Assembly: GCA_965260935.1 (NCBI GenBank)
Contig: CBDHCB010000001.1
Location: 1-64,000 of the forward strand
Direction: 5' to 3'
DNA: 64,000 nucleotides
Source: JBBROS01 sp965260935
GTDB lineage: Bacteria; Pseudomonadota; Alphaproteobacteria; Acetobacterales; Acetobacteraceae
Each line of letters starts with the position of its first letter. Position 1 is the stretch's first letter. A program made the position numbers and the translations under genes. Shown piece after piece: positions 36,123 through 45,394 of the stretch. Below the pieces are notes generated by a model, which did not search any database, was not told the DNA's origin, and worked only from the letters and a program-made list of their open reading frames with translations.

Positions 36123-36246
36123 CCTGGACTATGCGGCCATTCATCAGTCACATTGTTGGCCGGAACCAAATCAGTCCCACAGACTGTGACAAATGTCGAG
36201 GAAAAATGCTGCAACTGCGTGAAGCAAACGTTATGGAAGTGAATAC
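36123..36246 (-). promoter_or_regulatory. AT-richer gap, probable promoter of the FAD-flippase-methyltransferase set
   Basis: The only gap of more than 30 bases inside the minus-strand glycan genes, clearly lower in GC. No clear -35/-10 pair was fixed, so the call rests on position and composition. Confidence 0.35.
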
Positions 36247-37137
36247 TTACCTGCGCCGCCTCGTCCTCAGGCGCTCGCCGGCATAGCCCCAACTCATGGC
36301 AACCTGCGACAGCGCCATCAGCCCACTGCCGGCCAAGGCCGATGCGGACTGGGCCTGCGTCAGCGGGTACGACACAAGCCCCAAGTAAAACCGTGGTGGC
36401 TCGACCTTGTGCCGGGAGACGCCGCCCGTCCCGGCAATGCGCGCGAGGTGACGCGCCCCGCGCCCGTAGTTGGCATGCTGCCGCCAGAAGCGGCGCAACG
36501 TCAGCGGGTGCGCATGGTCCACGACGGCGTCCGCCACGTAACGCAGCGGCCCGGCACGCTCGCGCCAGCGCATGCCGAATTCGCGGTCCTCTGCGGCGGC
36601 GAGCGGAAAGCTCTGGTCGAAGCCGCCGAGCCCGAGGAAGGCCTCGCGCGGCAGCGCCATGTTGTTCGACGTGAAGAATGGCGCGTCGCCGCTGGCTGCG
36701 CCGTAATAGTCGTACAGGTAATCGACGAGTTGCTGGCTGCTGCGGGCGTAGATGTTGCCACGCAGGGCATTGACCGTCCGCCCGCCCAGCAGCGCGCCGG
36801 GATGCTGGGCGAAGCCGCGGCCGAAAGCGGCAAGCCAGTCCGGCCTCGGGGCGCAGTCGTCGTCGGTGAATGCGAGGAACGGTTGAGCGGCGGTGCGGGC
36901 GGCCAGGTTGCGCGCCGCGGCCGGCCCCGCGTTCTCCTGCCGCAGCACTTTGAGGTTGAGCCGGCCCTCGAACGGGGCGGCGCAGGCAGCAGCCGGCGGC
37001 GCGCCGCCATCATCGGCGATCACGACCTCGAACTGCTCCCGCGGGTAATCGAGGCTGGCCAACGCGTTCAGGCACTGGGCCAGCCGATCCGGCCGCGCGT
37101 AGGTTGGCACGACGACGGAAAAGCCGGGCACGCTCAT
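36247..37137 (-). CDS. Glycosyltransferase family 2
   Basis: A 296-residue GT-A fold transferase. The N-terminal SVVVPTYARPDRLAQCLNAL, nucleotide-binding VVIADDGGAPP at about residue 40 and the metal-binding FTDDDCAPRPDWLAAF at about 90 are clear. The catalytic region DREFGMRWRERAG at about 193 has the ED-like acid. A weak hydrophobic segment near 260-285 may touch the membrane. Its start overlaps the stop of the next upstream gene (ATGA at 37134-37137). Confidence 0.88.
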   Translation of the reverse strand: MSVPGFSVVVPTYARPDRLAQCLNALASLDYPREQFEVVIADDGGAPPAAACAAPFEGRLNLKVLRQENAGPAAARNLAARTAAQPFLAFTDDDCAPRPDWLAAFGRGFAQHPGALLGGRTVNALRGNIYARSSQQLVDYLYDYYGAASGDAPFFTSNNMALPREAFLGLGGFDQSFPLAAAEDREFGMRWRERAGPLRYVADAVVDHAHPLTLRRFWRQHANYGRGARHLARIAGTGGVSRHKVEPPRFYLGLVSYPLTQAQSASALAGSGLMALSQVAMSWGYAGERLRTRRRR

Positions 37138-38126
37138 GGAGCGGCGAGCAAGGCGCGGTCCTGCCGGGTGACGTGGCGCTTGCGGTCCATCTCGAACACG
37201 GCCAGGCGGTCCGGCGCGCCGCCCGCGCCGGCCGCGTAGCCCGCCATCTGACCGGCGGCGTCGAACACGAGCCCGAGCAGCAGCGCCGGCGCGGTGCTGG
37301 CCGCGGCGTCGCGCGGGCGTCGGCGGCCAAGCTGCTCGGCATGCAGGCGCTTGAAGCGCAGCAACGGAATGAGGGGGCCGCCGCCGATGTAGAGCATCCG
37401 CTTGCCCGCGTTCCAGCGTCCCTCGGCGGCACGCCGGGCGCCGTAGAGCCGCCCGGCGTCGAAGCGCAGCATGGCGGTGGCGCCGAGCCTGGACGGATTG
37501 ACGTGGCTGATCCGGGCGTTGGGCGCGAAGCCGAAACGATGCCCCTCGGCCAGGATGCGGCGCAGCAGCAGGCCCTCGCGGCCCAGCAGGGACGGCAGCT
37601 CGGCGGCATGGGCGTCGAGCAGGTCGCGGCGGATGGAGACGTTATGGGCGGGCAGCCAATCGATCAGGCCGGCCCGGCGGTCCTGTCGCCACTGGCCGTA
37701 GGCGATCAGCATGTTGGTCCAGCTCAGCCCGCTGCCTGGGTTGGCGTTGACGATGGCGCTGCCGACCGCGCCCCATTCGCCGCCGTCGTGCCAAACCTTG
37801 AGCAGTTCCTCGGCCCAGTCGGGCTCAGGAAAGGCATGGTCCTCGATGCTGGCGACGATGGGCGCTGCGGCTCGCAGCAGGCCCGGCGCCGAAGCGTGAT
37901 CGACGTTGTTGATCGGCCCGGCCTCGACCTTGGTCACGGAATGGAAGCCGGCAAGCTCGCTTTCCCGTGCGCCGGCCAGGGCGGCGGCGCTCGGGGCAAC
38001 GATGACCAGCTCGATCCGACCAACGACAGTTTGGCCGCGTAGGGCGGCCACGGTGCGGCGCAAAGCAGCGAAGTCGCCAGCGGTGACGAGGACGGCCGAG
38101 AGGGCGGGAGCGTTGGCTTCAGGCAT
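37134..38126 (-). CDS. Glycosyltransferase family 2, divergent
   Basis: A 330-residue GT2-like protein. The start SAVLVTAGDFAALRRTVAAL and IELVIVAPSAAAL correspond to the first strands, but the usual VDDGS is replaced by VIVAPSA and the DxD region reads ASIEDHAFPEPDWAEELL (Glu-Asp-His). The acceptor region SIRRDLLDAHAAELPSLL follows. The altered metal site is seen in other GT2 members of glycan clusters and may still be active. It overlaps both neighbours by 1-4 bases. Confidence 0.8.
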   Translation of the reverse strand: MPEANAPALSAVLVTAGDFAALRRTVAALRGQTVVGRIELVIVAPSAAALAGARESELAGFHSVTKVEAGPINNVDHASAPGLLRAAAPIVASIEDHAFPEPDWAEELLKVWHDGGEWGAVGSAIVNANPGSGLSWTNMLIAYGQWRQDRRAGLIDWLPAHNVSIRRDLLDAHAAELPSLLGREGLLLRRILAEGHRFGFAPNARISHVNPSRLGATAMLRFDAGRLYGARRAAEGRWNAGKRMLYIGGGPLIPLLRFKRLHAEQLGRRRPRDAAASTAPALLLGLVFDAAGQMAGYAAGAGGAPDRLAVFEMDRKRHVTRQDRALLAAP

Positions 38127-39328
38127 CAGGCGGACACCGGTTGCTTATGCGTGGCGATAATGTCGGCGTAGAGCTGCAGGAAGCGGTCGAGCATCCGCTC
38201 CTGGCTCAGGGTTTCAAGCGCCGTTTGCCGGGCGGCGACGCCAAGCCGGTCAGCCTCCTCCCGGTTCCCCAAAGTGCGACGTAGCGCGTCCGCCAAGGCG
38301 TCGACGTCGCCCGGTGGGACCAGCAGGCCCGTTTCGCCGTTGACGACGATGTCGCTGGCGCCCCCCACGTTGCTCGCCACGAGCGCAGTCCCCCGCATCA
38401 TCGCCTCCGCGTTCACGTTGCCGAATGGTTCCTGCCAGAGCGAGGGAACGGCCTGCACCCAGGCGGCGCCGAACCGCTGCTCCAGGGCCGCGCGCGGCAG
38501 ATGGCCGAGCCACTCCACCTGCCCGGCAATGCCGAGCGCCTCCGCCCGCTGCCGCAGCGCCCCGGCTTCAGGGCCATTGCCGGCGATCAGCAACCGCGCG
38601 CCGGGAACGGCCGGACTTGCGGCGGCGAAGGCTTGCAGCAGCACGCCCACGCCCTTCTCGGCCGAGAGCCGCCCGGCGTAGGCGGCCACGGGCGGATCGG
38701 ACAAGGCGGGGCGCATCGGCCGCTCGGCGACGCCGTTGTGCACGACGCCGACATCCTCAAGCCCGCCCGCCTGCAGCACGTCGCGCATCGGGCCGCTGAG
38801 GGCGATGATGCGGGTGAAGGCGCCGCGCCAGCGGGACAGGAGGGCGAGTTGCGTCATCGTGGCGGCCCAAGTGGGCGCAGAGACGCAGCCGTGGCGCAGG
38901 CAGGCGCGCCCGTACGGGTCGGTGCAAGGCGTGCCGTCGGGCAGCAGCTTGGACCCTTTCGGGCAGACATCCTTATAAACGACGGCCTGATACAGGCTCG
39001 GAACGCGGCGCAGCAGCGGCAGGATCAAGGGCGAAAGCTGCCAAAGGAACATGCGAACATGAACTACGTCGGGGCGGAACCGTCGCAAGGCGCGGCGGAG
39101 GCCGAAATAGGCTGACGGATTGGCGGCCTGGCTCAACACCTGCAGCCGCGAGGTCGAGCCGAAGCAGGTGGCGTCGGCCTCGAGCGCGATGTCCGGCACC
39201 AGCAGGGCACGGCTGGAAAACAGCATCACCTCATGGCCCCGGCGGCGGAACCCGTCGCGCAGCCCCAGCATCTGCAGCTCCGCCCCGTAATGCGGCGCGC
39301 CGTAGTCGTTGACGAGGAGGATTCTCAA
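38126..39328 (-). CDS. Glycosyltransferase family 4
   Basis: A 400-residue GT-B enzyme. The N-terminal domain opens MRILLVNDYGAPHYGAELQM. A cysteine group (YKDVCPKGSKLLPDGTPC, ACLRHGCV) is inserted near residue 120-150, a pattern seen in some GT4 members that could bind a metal. The C-terminal donor site has AYAGRLSAEKGVGVLLQAF at about 218 and EPFGNVNAEAMMRGTALVAS near 300, the EX7E-like motif. Retaining transfer from a nucleotide sugar is expected. Overlaps GT2 by one base (TGATG) and the oxidoreductase by four. Confidence 0.88.
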   Translation of the reverse strand: MRILLVNDYGAPHYGAELQMLGLRDGFRRRGHEVMLFSSRALLVPDIALEADATCFGSTSRLQVLSQAANPSAYFGLRRALRRFRPDVVHVRMFLWQLSPLILPLLRRVPSLYQAVVYKDVCPKGSKLLPDGTPCTDPYGRACLRHGCVSAPTWAATMTQLALLSRWRGAFTRIIALSGPMRDVLQAGGLEDVGVVHNGVAERPMRPALSDPPVAAYAGRLSAEKGVGVLLQAFAAASPAVPGARLLIAGNGPEAGALRQRAEALGIAGQVEWLGHLPRAALEQRFGAAWVQAVPSLWQEPFGNVNAEAMMRGTALVASNVGGASDIVVNGETGLLVPPGDVDALADALRRTLGNREEADRLGVAARQTALETLSQERMLDRFLQLYADIIATHKQPVSA

Positions 39329-40365
39329 GACGCCGGGTCCGTGGACAGACGCTGCCGCTGGCCGGTCCTCGCCGACTGCTCGGCGGCATGGACGGCGCGA
39401 AGGCTCTCCTGTCCGTCGGGAATGCCGGGCACGCTGCCCGCGTCGTTCCGAGCCACGGCGCCGATGAAGGCGGACAGGGCGGCGGCGAAGGACGGCTCAG
39501 GCGGGCTCTGGGCAAACAGCCTGCGCGGGTGCAGGTTGTCGCGGGCGATCCCGCCCATGTGGCGGTAGCGCGCCAGCCGTCCCCCGGCGCGCTGTACCGG
39601 CCCGGCGGCGGCAAAGGCTGTGTCGGCAACGATGCGCCCCTCGGCGCCAATCACCTCAACCCGGTTCTCGCTGGCCGCGGCGGAGACGCAGAGGAACGTC
39701 TGCACGGCGATGCCGCTGCGGAGTTCCATGGTGAGCAGCGCGGTGTCGGCCTCCGTGACTTGGCTCCGCTCGGCCATGGTCACGGCCTCGATCGGCGTGC
39801 CAAGCAGCCAGGGGATCAGGTCCAGGTGATGGACGCCGAGATCGCGCAGCGCCCCGCCGCCGGTTGACGCCGCCTGCTTCCAATCCGGCAGCACGCGGCG
39901 GGCGGAGCAGAAGCTGCTGCGCACCGCAAGCACGTCGCCGACATCGCCGGCAGCCACCCGGCGCTTCAGGTCGAGGTAAGCCGGATGGCAACGGAAGTTG
40001 AAGCCCATCATGCCGACTGTGCCGGCGCCGTGCCAGGCGGCGCGGACATCTCCGCCTTCCGCAGGAGAAAGGGCAAGCGGCTTCTCGATATAGACGTGCT
40101 TGCCGGCAGCGAAGGCGGCGACGGCGAGCGGCGCGTGCTGAGCAGGCGGCGTGCACAGCACGACGGCCTCGACCGCCGGGTTGGCAATAAGCGCTTCGGC
40201 GCTGGCATACCGTTTCGCATACCCGCCCAGCCCGGCTTCGGCGAGACGGTCCGGATCGGTGTCGCTGAGCGCTGCCAACTCAGCATCGGGAAGGCGGGAA
40301 AGGATCGGGATGTGGAAGAAGTTGGCGATCCGGCCGCAGCCGGCGATGCCGACCTTGACTGTCAT
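39325..40365 (-). CDS. Gfo/Idh/MocA family sugar oxidoreductase
   Basis: A 346-residue NAD(P)-dependent oxidoreductase. The Rossmann start is VGIAGCGRIANFFHIPILSR, the family Lys-Pro motif is VYIEKPLALSPAEGG at about residue 93, and the catalytic-domain GGGALRDLGVHHLDLIPWLL at about 165 contains the His/Asp of the active site. Such enzymes oxidise, epimerise or reduce nucleotide sugars, so it likely prepares a precursor for the transferases. Overlaps the GT4 gene by ATGA. Confidence 0.88.
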   Translation of the reverse strand: MTVKVGIAGCGRIANFFHIPILSRLPDAELAALSDTDPDRLAEAGLGGYAKRYASAEALIANPAVEAVVLCTPPAQHAPLAVAAFAAGKHVYIEKPLALSPAEGGDVRAAWHGAGTVGMMGFNFRCHPAYLDLKRRVAAGDVGDVLAVRSSFCSARRVLPDWKQAASTGGGALRDLGVHHLDLIPWLLGTPIEAVTMAERSQVTEADTALLTMELRSGIAVQTFLCVSAAASENRVEVIGAEGRIVADTAFAAAGPVQRAGGRLARYRHMGGIARDNLHPRRLFAQSPPEPSFAAALSAFIGAVARNDAGSVPGIPDGQESLRAVHAAEQSARTGQRQRLSTDPAS

Positions 40366-40384
40366 TGCACTGCGCCCGCCCGGG

Positions 40385-41467
40385 TCATTCGGCGTTCTCC
40401 AGCTTCAGGTCCGTCGCAGTACGCAAGGGCGCGCTCTGCCCTGCGGCAAAATGCCGCACGAGGCCTAGCGCCAAGCCGGTCGCTACGCAACCGAGGTGGA
40501 ACGCGTGCAGCGGAACGCAGGCAGCGGCGAAACCCCACCCGCGCAGACGGGCGAAGCTGGCGAACAGCCCGCGGTTCAGCGCCGGAACCGCCAGCAGGGC
40601 GAGCAGCGCGAACAGCAGCGCCGGCCGCCACCAGACCGCGGCCAGCAGGCAAAGCGGGATGGCCGCGACCGCGATCATGCTGGCCTTCCCCGACGTGTCG
40701 GCGTTGAGGCCCCGCATCATGCGCGTCTCGTCCAGCATCAGCCGTATCCAAGGCCGGGCGCGGTACAGCGCATCCGTCCGGGCCGAGAGCCAGAGCGTCC
40801 AGCGTTTCAGGTGCTTGCCTTGCAGGGCCGGGTCGAGCCGGATGGCGTAGCCGGCGCGGTGCAGGCGGCGACCGAACTCGACGTCCTCGATGAAGTTCCA
40901 GCGCCGCGCCGGGTCGAAGCCGCCGACCGCGTCGAACGCCGCACGCCGTACCGCCCCGCACCCGGCCCAAAAGGTGTCAGCCGGTCCGGCGGAGCGGCGG
41001 TGCACCTCGCGGTGGCGCAAGTTGACGTAAGAGCTGACGAGATCGGTCTCGGCCGGCCGGTCGTCGTAGCAGCCGAAGACGGCGGCAATTGATGGATCGC
41101 TCAAGGCCTGCTCGATGCAGCGGCGCACGTCCGGCGACGCAAGCACGTCCGAGTCGATGAAGAACAGGATGTCCGCGTCAGCAGCGGCCAGGGCGCCCGC
41201 GTTCCTCGCCCCCGCCGGCCCGGCGTTCGCATCGAGGCGGACAAGACGGACGCCATACCGTTCCGCCGTGCCCGCCACCTCCGGACCGGGCGACGCGTCG
41301 TCGACGACAACGATCTGCGCGGGCCCGAAACCTGCTTCGAGCAAGGCCGAGAGGCAGCGCGCAAGCAGGTCAAACCGACCGAAAGCGGGAATAATGACGC
41401 AGATACCCAGCATTCGCCGCACCATGGCGACAGCCGGGCCAGACGACAAGTGCGCGGGCGAAATCAT
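40385..41467 (-). CDS. Glycosyltransferase family 2 with C-terminal membrane helices
   Basis: A 360-residue GT2. ICVIIPAFGRFDLLARCLSA, IVVVDDASPGPEVAG and LFFIDSDVLASPDVRRC give the nucleotide and DxD sites. RWNFIEDVEFGRRLHRAGYA holds the catalytic ED. Three hydrophobic helices at about 258-340 (IAVAAIPLCLLAAVWW; LLFALLALLAVPAL; AFHLGCVATGLALGLV) anchor it in the inner membrane. The start is uncertain: 41467 is the longest, while Met15 (41425) or Met19 (41413, MLGICVIIP) look more natural. It leads the five-gene minus-strand run and is divergent from the membrane protein at 41551. Confidence 0.85.
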   Translation of the reverse strand: MISPAHLSSGPAVAMVRRMLGICVIIPAFGRFDLLARCLSALLEAGFGPAQIVVVDDASPGPEVAGTAERYGVRLVRLDANAGPAGARNAGALAAADADILFFIDSDVLASPDVRRCIEQALSDPSIAAVFGCYDDRPAETDLVSSYVNLRHREVHRRSAGPADTFWAGCGAVRRAAFDAVGGFDPARRWNFIEDVEFGRRLHRAGYAIRLDPALQGKHLKRWTLWLSARTDALYRARPWIRLMLDETRMMRGLNADTSGKASMIAVAAIPLCLLAAVWWRPALLFALLALLAVPALNRGLFASFARLRGWGFAAACVPLHAFHLGCVATGLALGLVRHFAAGQSAPLRTATDLKLENAE

Positions 41468-41550
41468 TCAAGACGGCGGAGCGCGGCGGACGCCGCCGCA
41501 TTGCCGGTCGGCACGGGGACGCTTACCACCCGGTTCTTGCGCTTCAAGGA

Positions 41551-43326
41551 ATGCCCGATGACGCATCTTCCCGCACACGGCCCGTCTGCCTGACAATGAA
41601 CGACCCGTCCCTTTCACCGGCCAATGCAGCGACCGGAATCCAGGAGGCATACTCTGCCGGGCGGCGTTGGGTGGCCCTGCTGCTCATGAGCCTGTTTGGC
41701 TGGCTCGTCAGCGCCGCGCCGGTGCTGCTTTTCAGGTTCTTCCCAACCCAGGACGGGCCGGCGCACTACAACACCGCCATGGCGCTCGCCTGGTTCGAGT
41801 CAGACGCAGGCACATTGTTCCGTCATTATCTCGAACTGCGCCCGGTGCAGTGGGCGAACCGGGCGTCGAGCGCGGCGATGACGTGGGCGGCAGGCCTCGG
41901 GTTCGTGCCGGACGCCGAGCGCGCGGCATGGCTCGCGATCTTCGCGCTGTTCTGCCTCACGGCGAGCGCCAACCTCGCCCTGCTGCGCCGGGATGCGCCC
42001 GCCTTCGCGCCGCTCCTGTTCGTGATCCTGGCCGGCGAGCTGGCCAACCTGGGATTCATGAACTTCCTGATCGGCATGGCGTTGTTCACCCAGTCGGCGT
42101 TCCTGATCGGCTACGGTCTGCGGCGGCCCTCGTGGCGGTGGATCTGCGGCCTGCTCGCGCTGAGTTGGGCCACCTACCTGGCGCATCCGTTAGCGGGCCT
42201 GGCGTTGGGCGCTGCCGCCGGGCCGGTCGGAGTCTGCTATCTCGTGTTGGCCATCCTGGCTCGACGCCCGGGCGCCAGCCGGTTCATGCGGCTCGATGCC
42301 TCGTTGTCGCCGCTGGTTCCGCTCGGTTGCGCGCTGGCCTGCCTGCTGCTGCTGGCGCTGGCAGCCCACGACGCCCTGCCGCAAGTCGGGCGCTTCGTCG
42401 CCAACACGGCCGACGAGTTCGCGCGAGCGGGTTCGGCCCACGCCGACGATGGACCATTGAGGCGCTTACTCAAGCTGCTGAGCCTGTCCTATTTCGTCAG
42501 CTTCTCCCCAGCCGATTTCGCCGTCTCGGGCGTGTTCGGGTTTGCGGCAGCGTGGCTTACCTGGCAGCGGCTGCGCGACGCACGACGCCGCGTCCTGGGC
42601 CTGGGCGATTGCTGGCTCGCCGCCATCCTAGCTTTGGCTCTCCTGGCGACGCTCGTGCCGCGCCGCTTCGAAGCCTTCCTGCCCGAACGGATGACGGGCT
42701 GCCTGCTGATCCTGCTCGTGCTCTGGCTGGCGACGCAGCCGTTGGACCGCGCCGCCTATCGCCGGCTGCTCGCGGTCGGCCTGGCGCTGAACGCCGGGTT
42801 TCTGCTCTGGCGCCTGGAGTGGACTGCCCGCATCGAGCCGATCCTCGCCGAGTATGCCAGCGTCGGCGCCGCGATACCGGACGGGACGTCGGTTGTCACG
42901 ATCAACAACCTGCCGCACGGCCTTCAACAGAATTGCGGCCACCTGCAGGAGCGCCGCCTGCCATGCCGGTTCCGTCCGACAGTGCATTTCATGGGCCGGG
43001 TTGTCGGCAGGCGCCCGATCGTCCTGCTCTCGAACTACCAGTTCTGGGCCGCCTCCGGCTTCTTCCCGCTCGCCGTGCGCGAGCCCTGGTCCGGTTACGC
43101 CCACTACGCCGAGCGGATCGTGCCACAGGTGGCGAAATTGCTGGAGCAGAGACCCGCCGACGTCGTTGTCGTCTGGGACGAGCAAACCGCGCGCGGCGCG
43201 GCCGACGAACAGTTCAAGGCCGAGGTTGCCGCGATACTGCCGCACTACCGGAAAGTGTTCACGTCGCGCCCGACTGGAGCTGGCACGATCTTTATCAGAG
43301 CGGCTGATTCGACGGCAGATTTCTGA
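41551..43326 (+). CDS. Polytopic membrane protein, GT-C-like, function unknown
   Basis: A 591-residue protein with about 10 membrane helices from residue 40 to 430 and a soluble C-terminal domain of about 160 residues with WAASGFFPLAVREPWSGYAH and VVVVWDEQTARGAADEQF. After the second helix lies FFPTQDGPAHYNTAMALAWF, an Asp-containing periplasmic loop that recalls the catalytic loop of GT-C glycosyltransferases. It could be the missing polymerase or a transferase using lipid-linked sugars; this is inference. The start at 41551 (AAGGA just upstream) or 41596 (MNDPSLSP) cannot be decided. It is divergent from the rest of the glycan genes. Confidence 0.75.
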   Translation: MPDDASSRTRPVCLTMNDPSLSPANAATGIQEAYSAGRRWVALLLMSLFGWLVSAAPVLLFRFFPTQDGPAHYNTAMALAWFESDAGTLFRHYLELRPVQWANRASSAAMTWAAGLGFVPDAERAAWLAIFALFCLTASANLALLRRDAPAFAPLLFVILAGELANLGFMNFLIGMALFTQSAFLIGYGLRRPSWRWICGLLALSWATYLAHPLAGLALGAAAGPVGVCYLVLAILARRPGASRFMRLDASLSPLVPLGCALACLLLLALAAHDALPQVGRFVANTADEFARAGSAHADDGPLRRLLKLLSLSYFVSFSPADFAVSGVFGFAAAWLTWQRLRDARRRVLGLGDCWLAAILALALLATLVPRRFEAFLPERMTGCLLILLVLWLATQPLDRAAYRRLLAVGLALNAGFLLWRLEWTARIEPILAEYASVGAAIPDGTSVVTINNLPHGLQQNCGHLQERRLPCRFRPTVHFMGRVVGRRPIVLLSNYQFWAASGFFPLAVREPWSGYAHYAERIVPQVAKLLEQRPADVVVVWDEQTARGAADEQFKAEVAAILPHYRKVFTSRPTGAGTIFIRAADSTADF

Positions 43327-43450
43327 CTGTCTTCACCACCAATGACACCAACCGCCGAATTGACTGTCAATCGGGTTTCAAATGGGACCCCTGATTTGGA
43401 GTGCGCCCCTGGGGGTGGACAGATTGGGCGGAATGAATTGACCCCCTGCC

Positions 43451-43739
43451 GGCATTGTCACGTTAACGGCGGGTGGTTGGAGCGCGAGGACCGGGCGAGA
43501 GTAGCAGGATGAGAGCATCGCCGAACCCGCAGCATCGCCACCGCTTCCCGGCCGAGCTGATCAGCCACGCCGTCTGGCTCTATCACGTGTTCAGCCTCAG
43601 CCTGCGCGACGTCGAACTGCTCCTGTCCAAGCGCGGCGTGGTCGTCTCGTACGAGAGCATCCGACGCTGGTGCCGCAAGTTGGTCCATTCCCAGCAGTCT
43701 TGTCACCAGCCGCCATCTCGAGCAGCGCAGTCGGGGTAA
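43451..43739 (+). pseudogene. IS6-family element remnant (transposase N-terminus)
   Basis: GGCATTGTCACGTTAACGGC at 43451 looks like an IS6 end. From Met at 43509 the frame reads MRASPNPQHRHRFPAELISH and VWLYHVFSLSLRDVELLLSK, the IS6 transposase head, up to YESIRRWCRK at about 43682, where similarity stops. Some 57 residues of a normal 230 remain; no right end is visible. Confidence 0.75.
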
Positions 43740-44342
43740 TAAGCCCGTTGGGGCGCACTTTCGGCTTTGTCGTAACCTCTCTGCTAAAAGTGCCGATCTG
43801 GAAAGCGTGTCATTTCAATGATTTGCACTTCAAGCAATACGGCAACATATTGACGTGGTTAGATAACCAGCTTATCGTTTCGGTAACGTTAACTCGCGGT
43901 CGTTTGATTGCGGATCAAGGCTCGGCTGACAAGTAGATCGGCCGTGCCAAATGTGAGCGGTGTCGTGGCAGGCTTCGGCTGTCATGGGCGATACCGTTAC
44001 GCTCGATCCTCACCAGCGGATCCCAGGCAAGGTGGCGAACTTCCGAGACGGTCATTCAGGCTGCTGCCCCACCTTCAGCTTCGCGCTCATGGCGGTCATG
44101 CAGGGCACCCAAGTAGATGCTCCGAAGCGGACATGCGCGGCCCAGACCGCTTGGCCTGCTATGGGGCGGCTGACCGGTTAGACCGCTTTTAGGAGAGTGG
44201 CCGCGGAACCGGACGTTGAAGCTCGGAGGTATCGAGCGACGCTGTGTTGGTGAGCATCAGGATCGCGATCAGCATCGTCGGGAGTGCGGGCGGTCACGAG
44301 TGCCGCCCGCACCGACCATTCCGGCAAGGACATTGCATCGGA
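43740..44342. other. 600-base stretch with no recognised gene
   Basis: The first 200 bases are AT-richer than the surroundings. A 73-codon frame at 43960-44181 has no ribosome site or family. No RNA or IS end was recognised. It may be residue of what the IS6 element carried. Confidence 0.5.
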
Positions 44343-45177
44343 TCAGCAGCGCCCGTTGGCGAGATCCTCGAAGTACTCGCGCAGGCTGCGCGCCTCTCGG
44401 CCGAGGATAGCGCGTAGCGTCAGCGCATTGCCGTGGAGCCCGTGCCGATCGTAATGATCGATCATCGGCTTGATCGCGTCCGACTCGGGCCCGAGCGTGG
44501 CGGGATCGATGCGCCTGGCCTCGACCTCGTGCCCGGTGACGTCCGCCAGCATGGCGGCGATTTCGTGCCGATTGAGTTTGCCCTCCGCGCAGAGTTCGAA
44601 GGTGCCGTTCGTCAGTCGGTCTTCAATCAGGGCGATCGCCGCCACTTCGGCGACGTCTCGATAATCGACGCGGCTGTGGCGCGTTTCGTTCGACCAGGGT
44701 TCGGCGAGGATCCGGTTCGCGGTGATGTCGCGCCAGGCGGCGGCGAAGTTCTGATACAGGACCGCCGGGTGCAGAATTGCGAACTCGAGGCCGGAATTGA
44801 TGATGGCCTCCTCCACTGGCGCCTTCCGCGTGGTTCGGCAGGGACATGAGCGCCGGATGGATGACGGAAGAGAAGACGAACCGCTTCACACCCGCGTCGA
44901 CCGCTTGCGCGACCACGCGCCGTCCGACCGCTGCCTGATCAGGAAGGTTGATCGGCGCGATGTAGAAGACGGCTTCCACGCCGGAGAGCGCCTCGCCGAC
45001 ACTGCGGACGTCGTTGAGATCTCCGACGGCGACCTCGGAAGCGCCGCGGCCGAGCGCCGGCTCCCGCTGGTCGTCACGCCGGACGAACGCCCGGACGTCA
45101 GCGCCGCGACGGACGAGTTCCGGAAGCACGAGCCCGGCGATCGGACCGGACGCGCCGAATGCCAGGATCCTGCTCAT
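44343..45177 (-). pseudogene. NmrA-like NAD(P)-binding protein, frameshifted
   Basis: An atypical SDR/NmrA protein in two frames. The first begins MSRILAFGASGPIAGLVLPE, then VEAVFYIAPINLPDQAAVG and KRFVFSSVIHPALMSLPNHA. A one-base deletion near 44825 moves to the second frame VEEAIINSGLEFAILHPAVL and ILAEPWSNETRHSRVDYRDV to the stop. Corrected, it is about 278 residues. The N-terminal GxxGxxG is imperfect (GASGPIAG). It lies beside a related intact gene at 45395-46273. Confidence 0.8.
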
Positions 45178-45394
45178 GGCCGCAGTCCCATGCTATGTCC
45201 GCCGATGGCGGCGGTCGACGCCGGAAACCGGGACGCGGCGCGGCGGCGCGGCACCCTCCACTCCGTGATCCGGCACTCGCCCGCAAAGCCAGACCGAAAC
45301 GCTTGCGCACACAAGGCTACTCTGGAAGGCATCGATTGGGCGATCATCACGTCGATCCTCTCTGAACGGTGGACTATCCCGGAGGCGGCGTCAC

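Noticed and set aside
41667..43307. A 546-codon frame overlapping the membrane protein
   Set aside because: It is in another frame of the same strand, Arg/Ala/Pro-rich with no start signal; the hydrophobic pattern belongs to the 591-residue frame.
43960..44181. 73-codon frame in the gap after the IS6 remnant
   Set aside because: Too short, no family, no start signal; left as part of the unassigned stretch.
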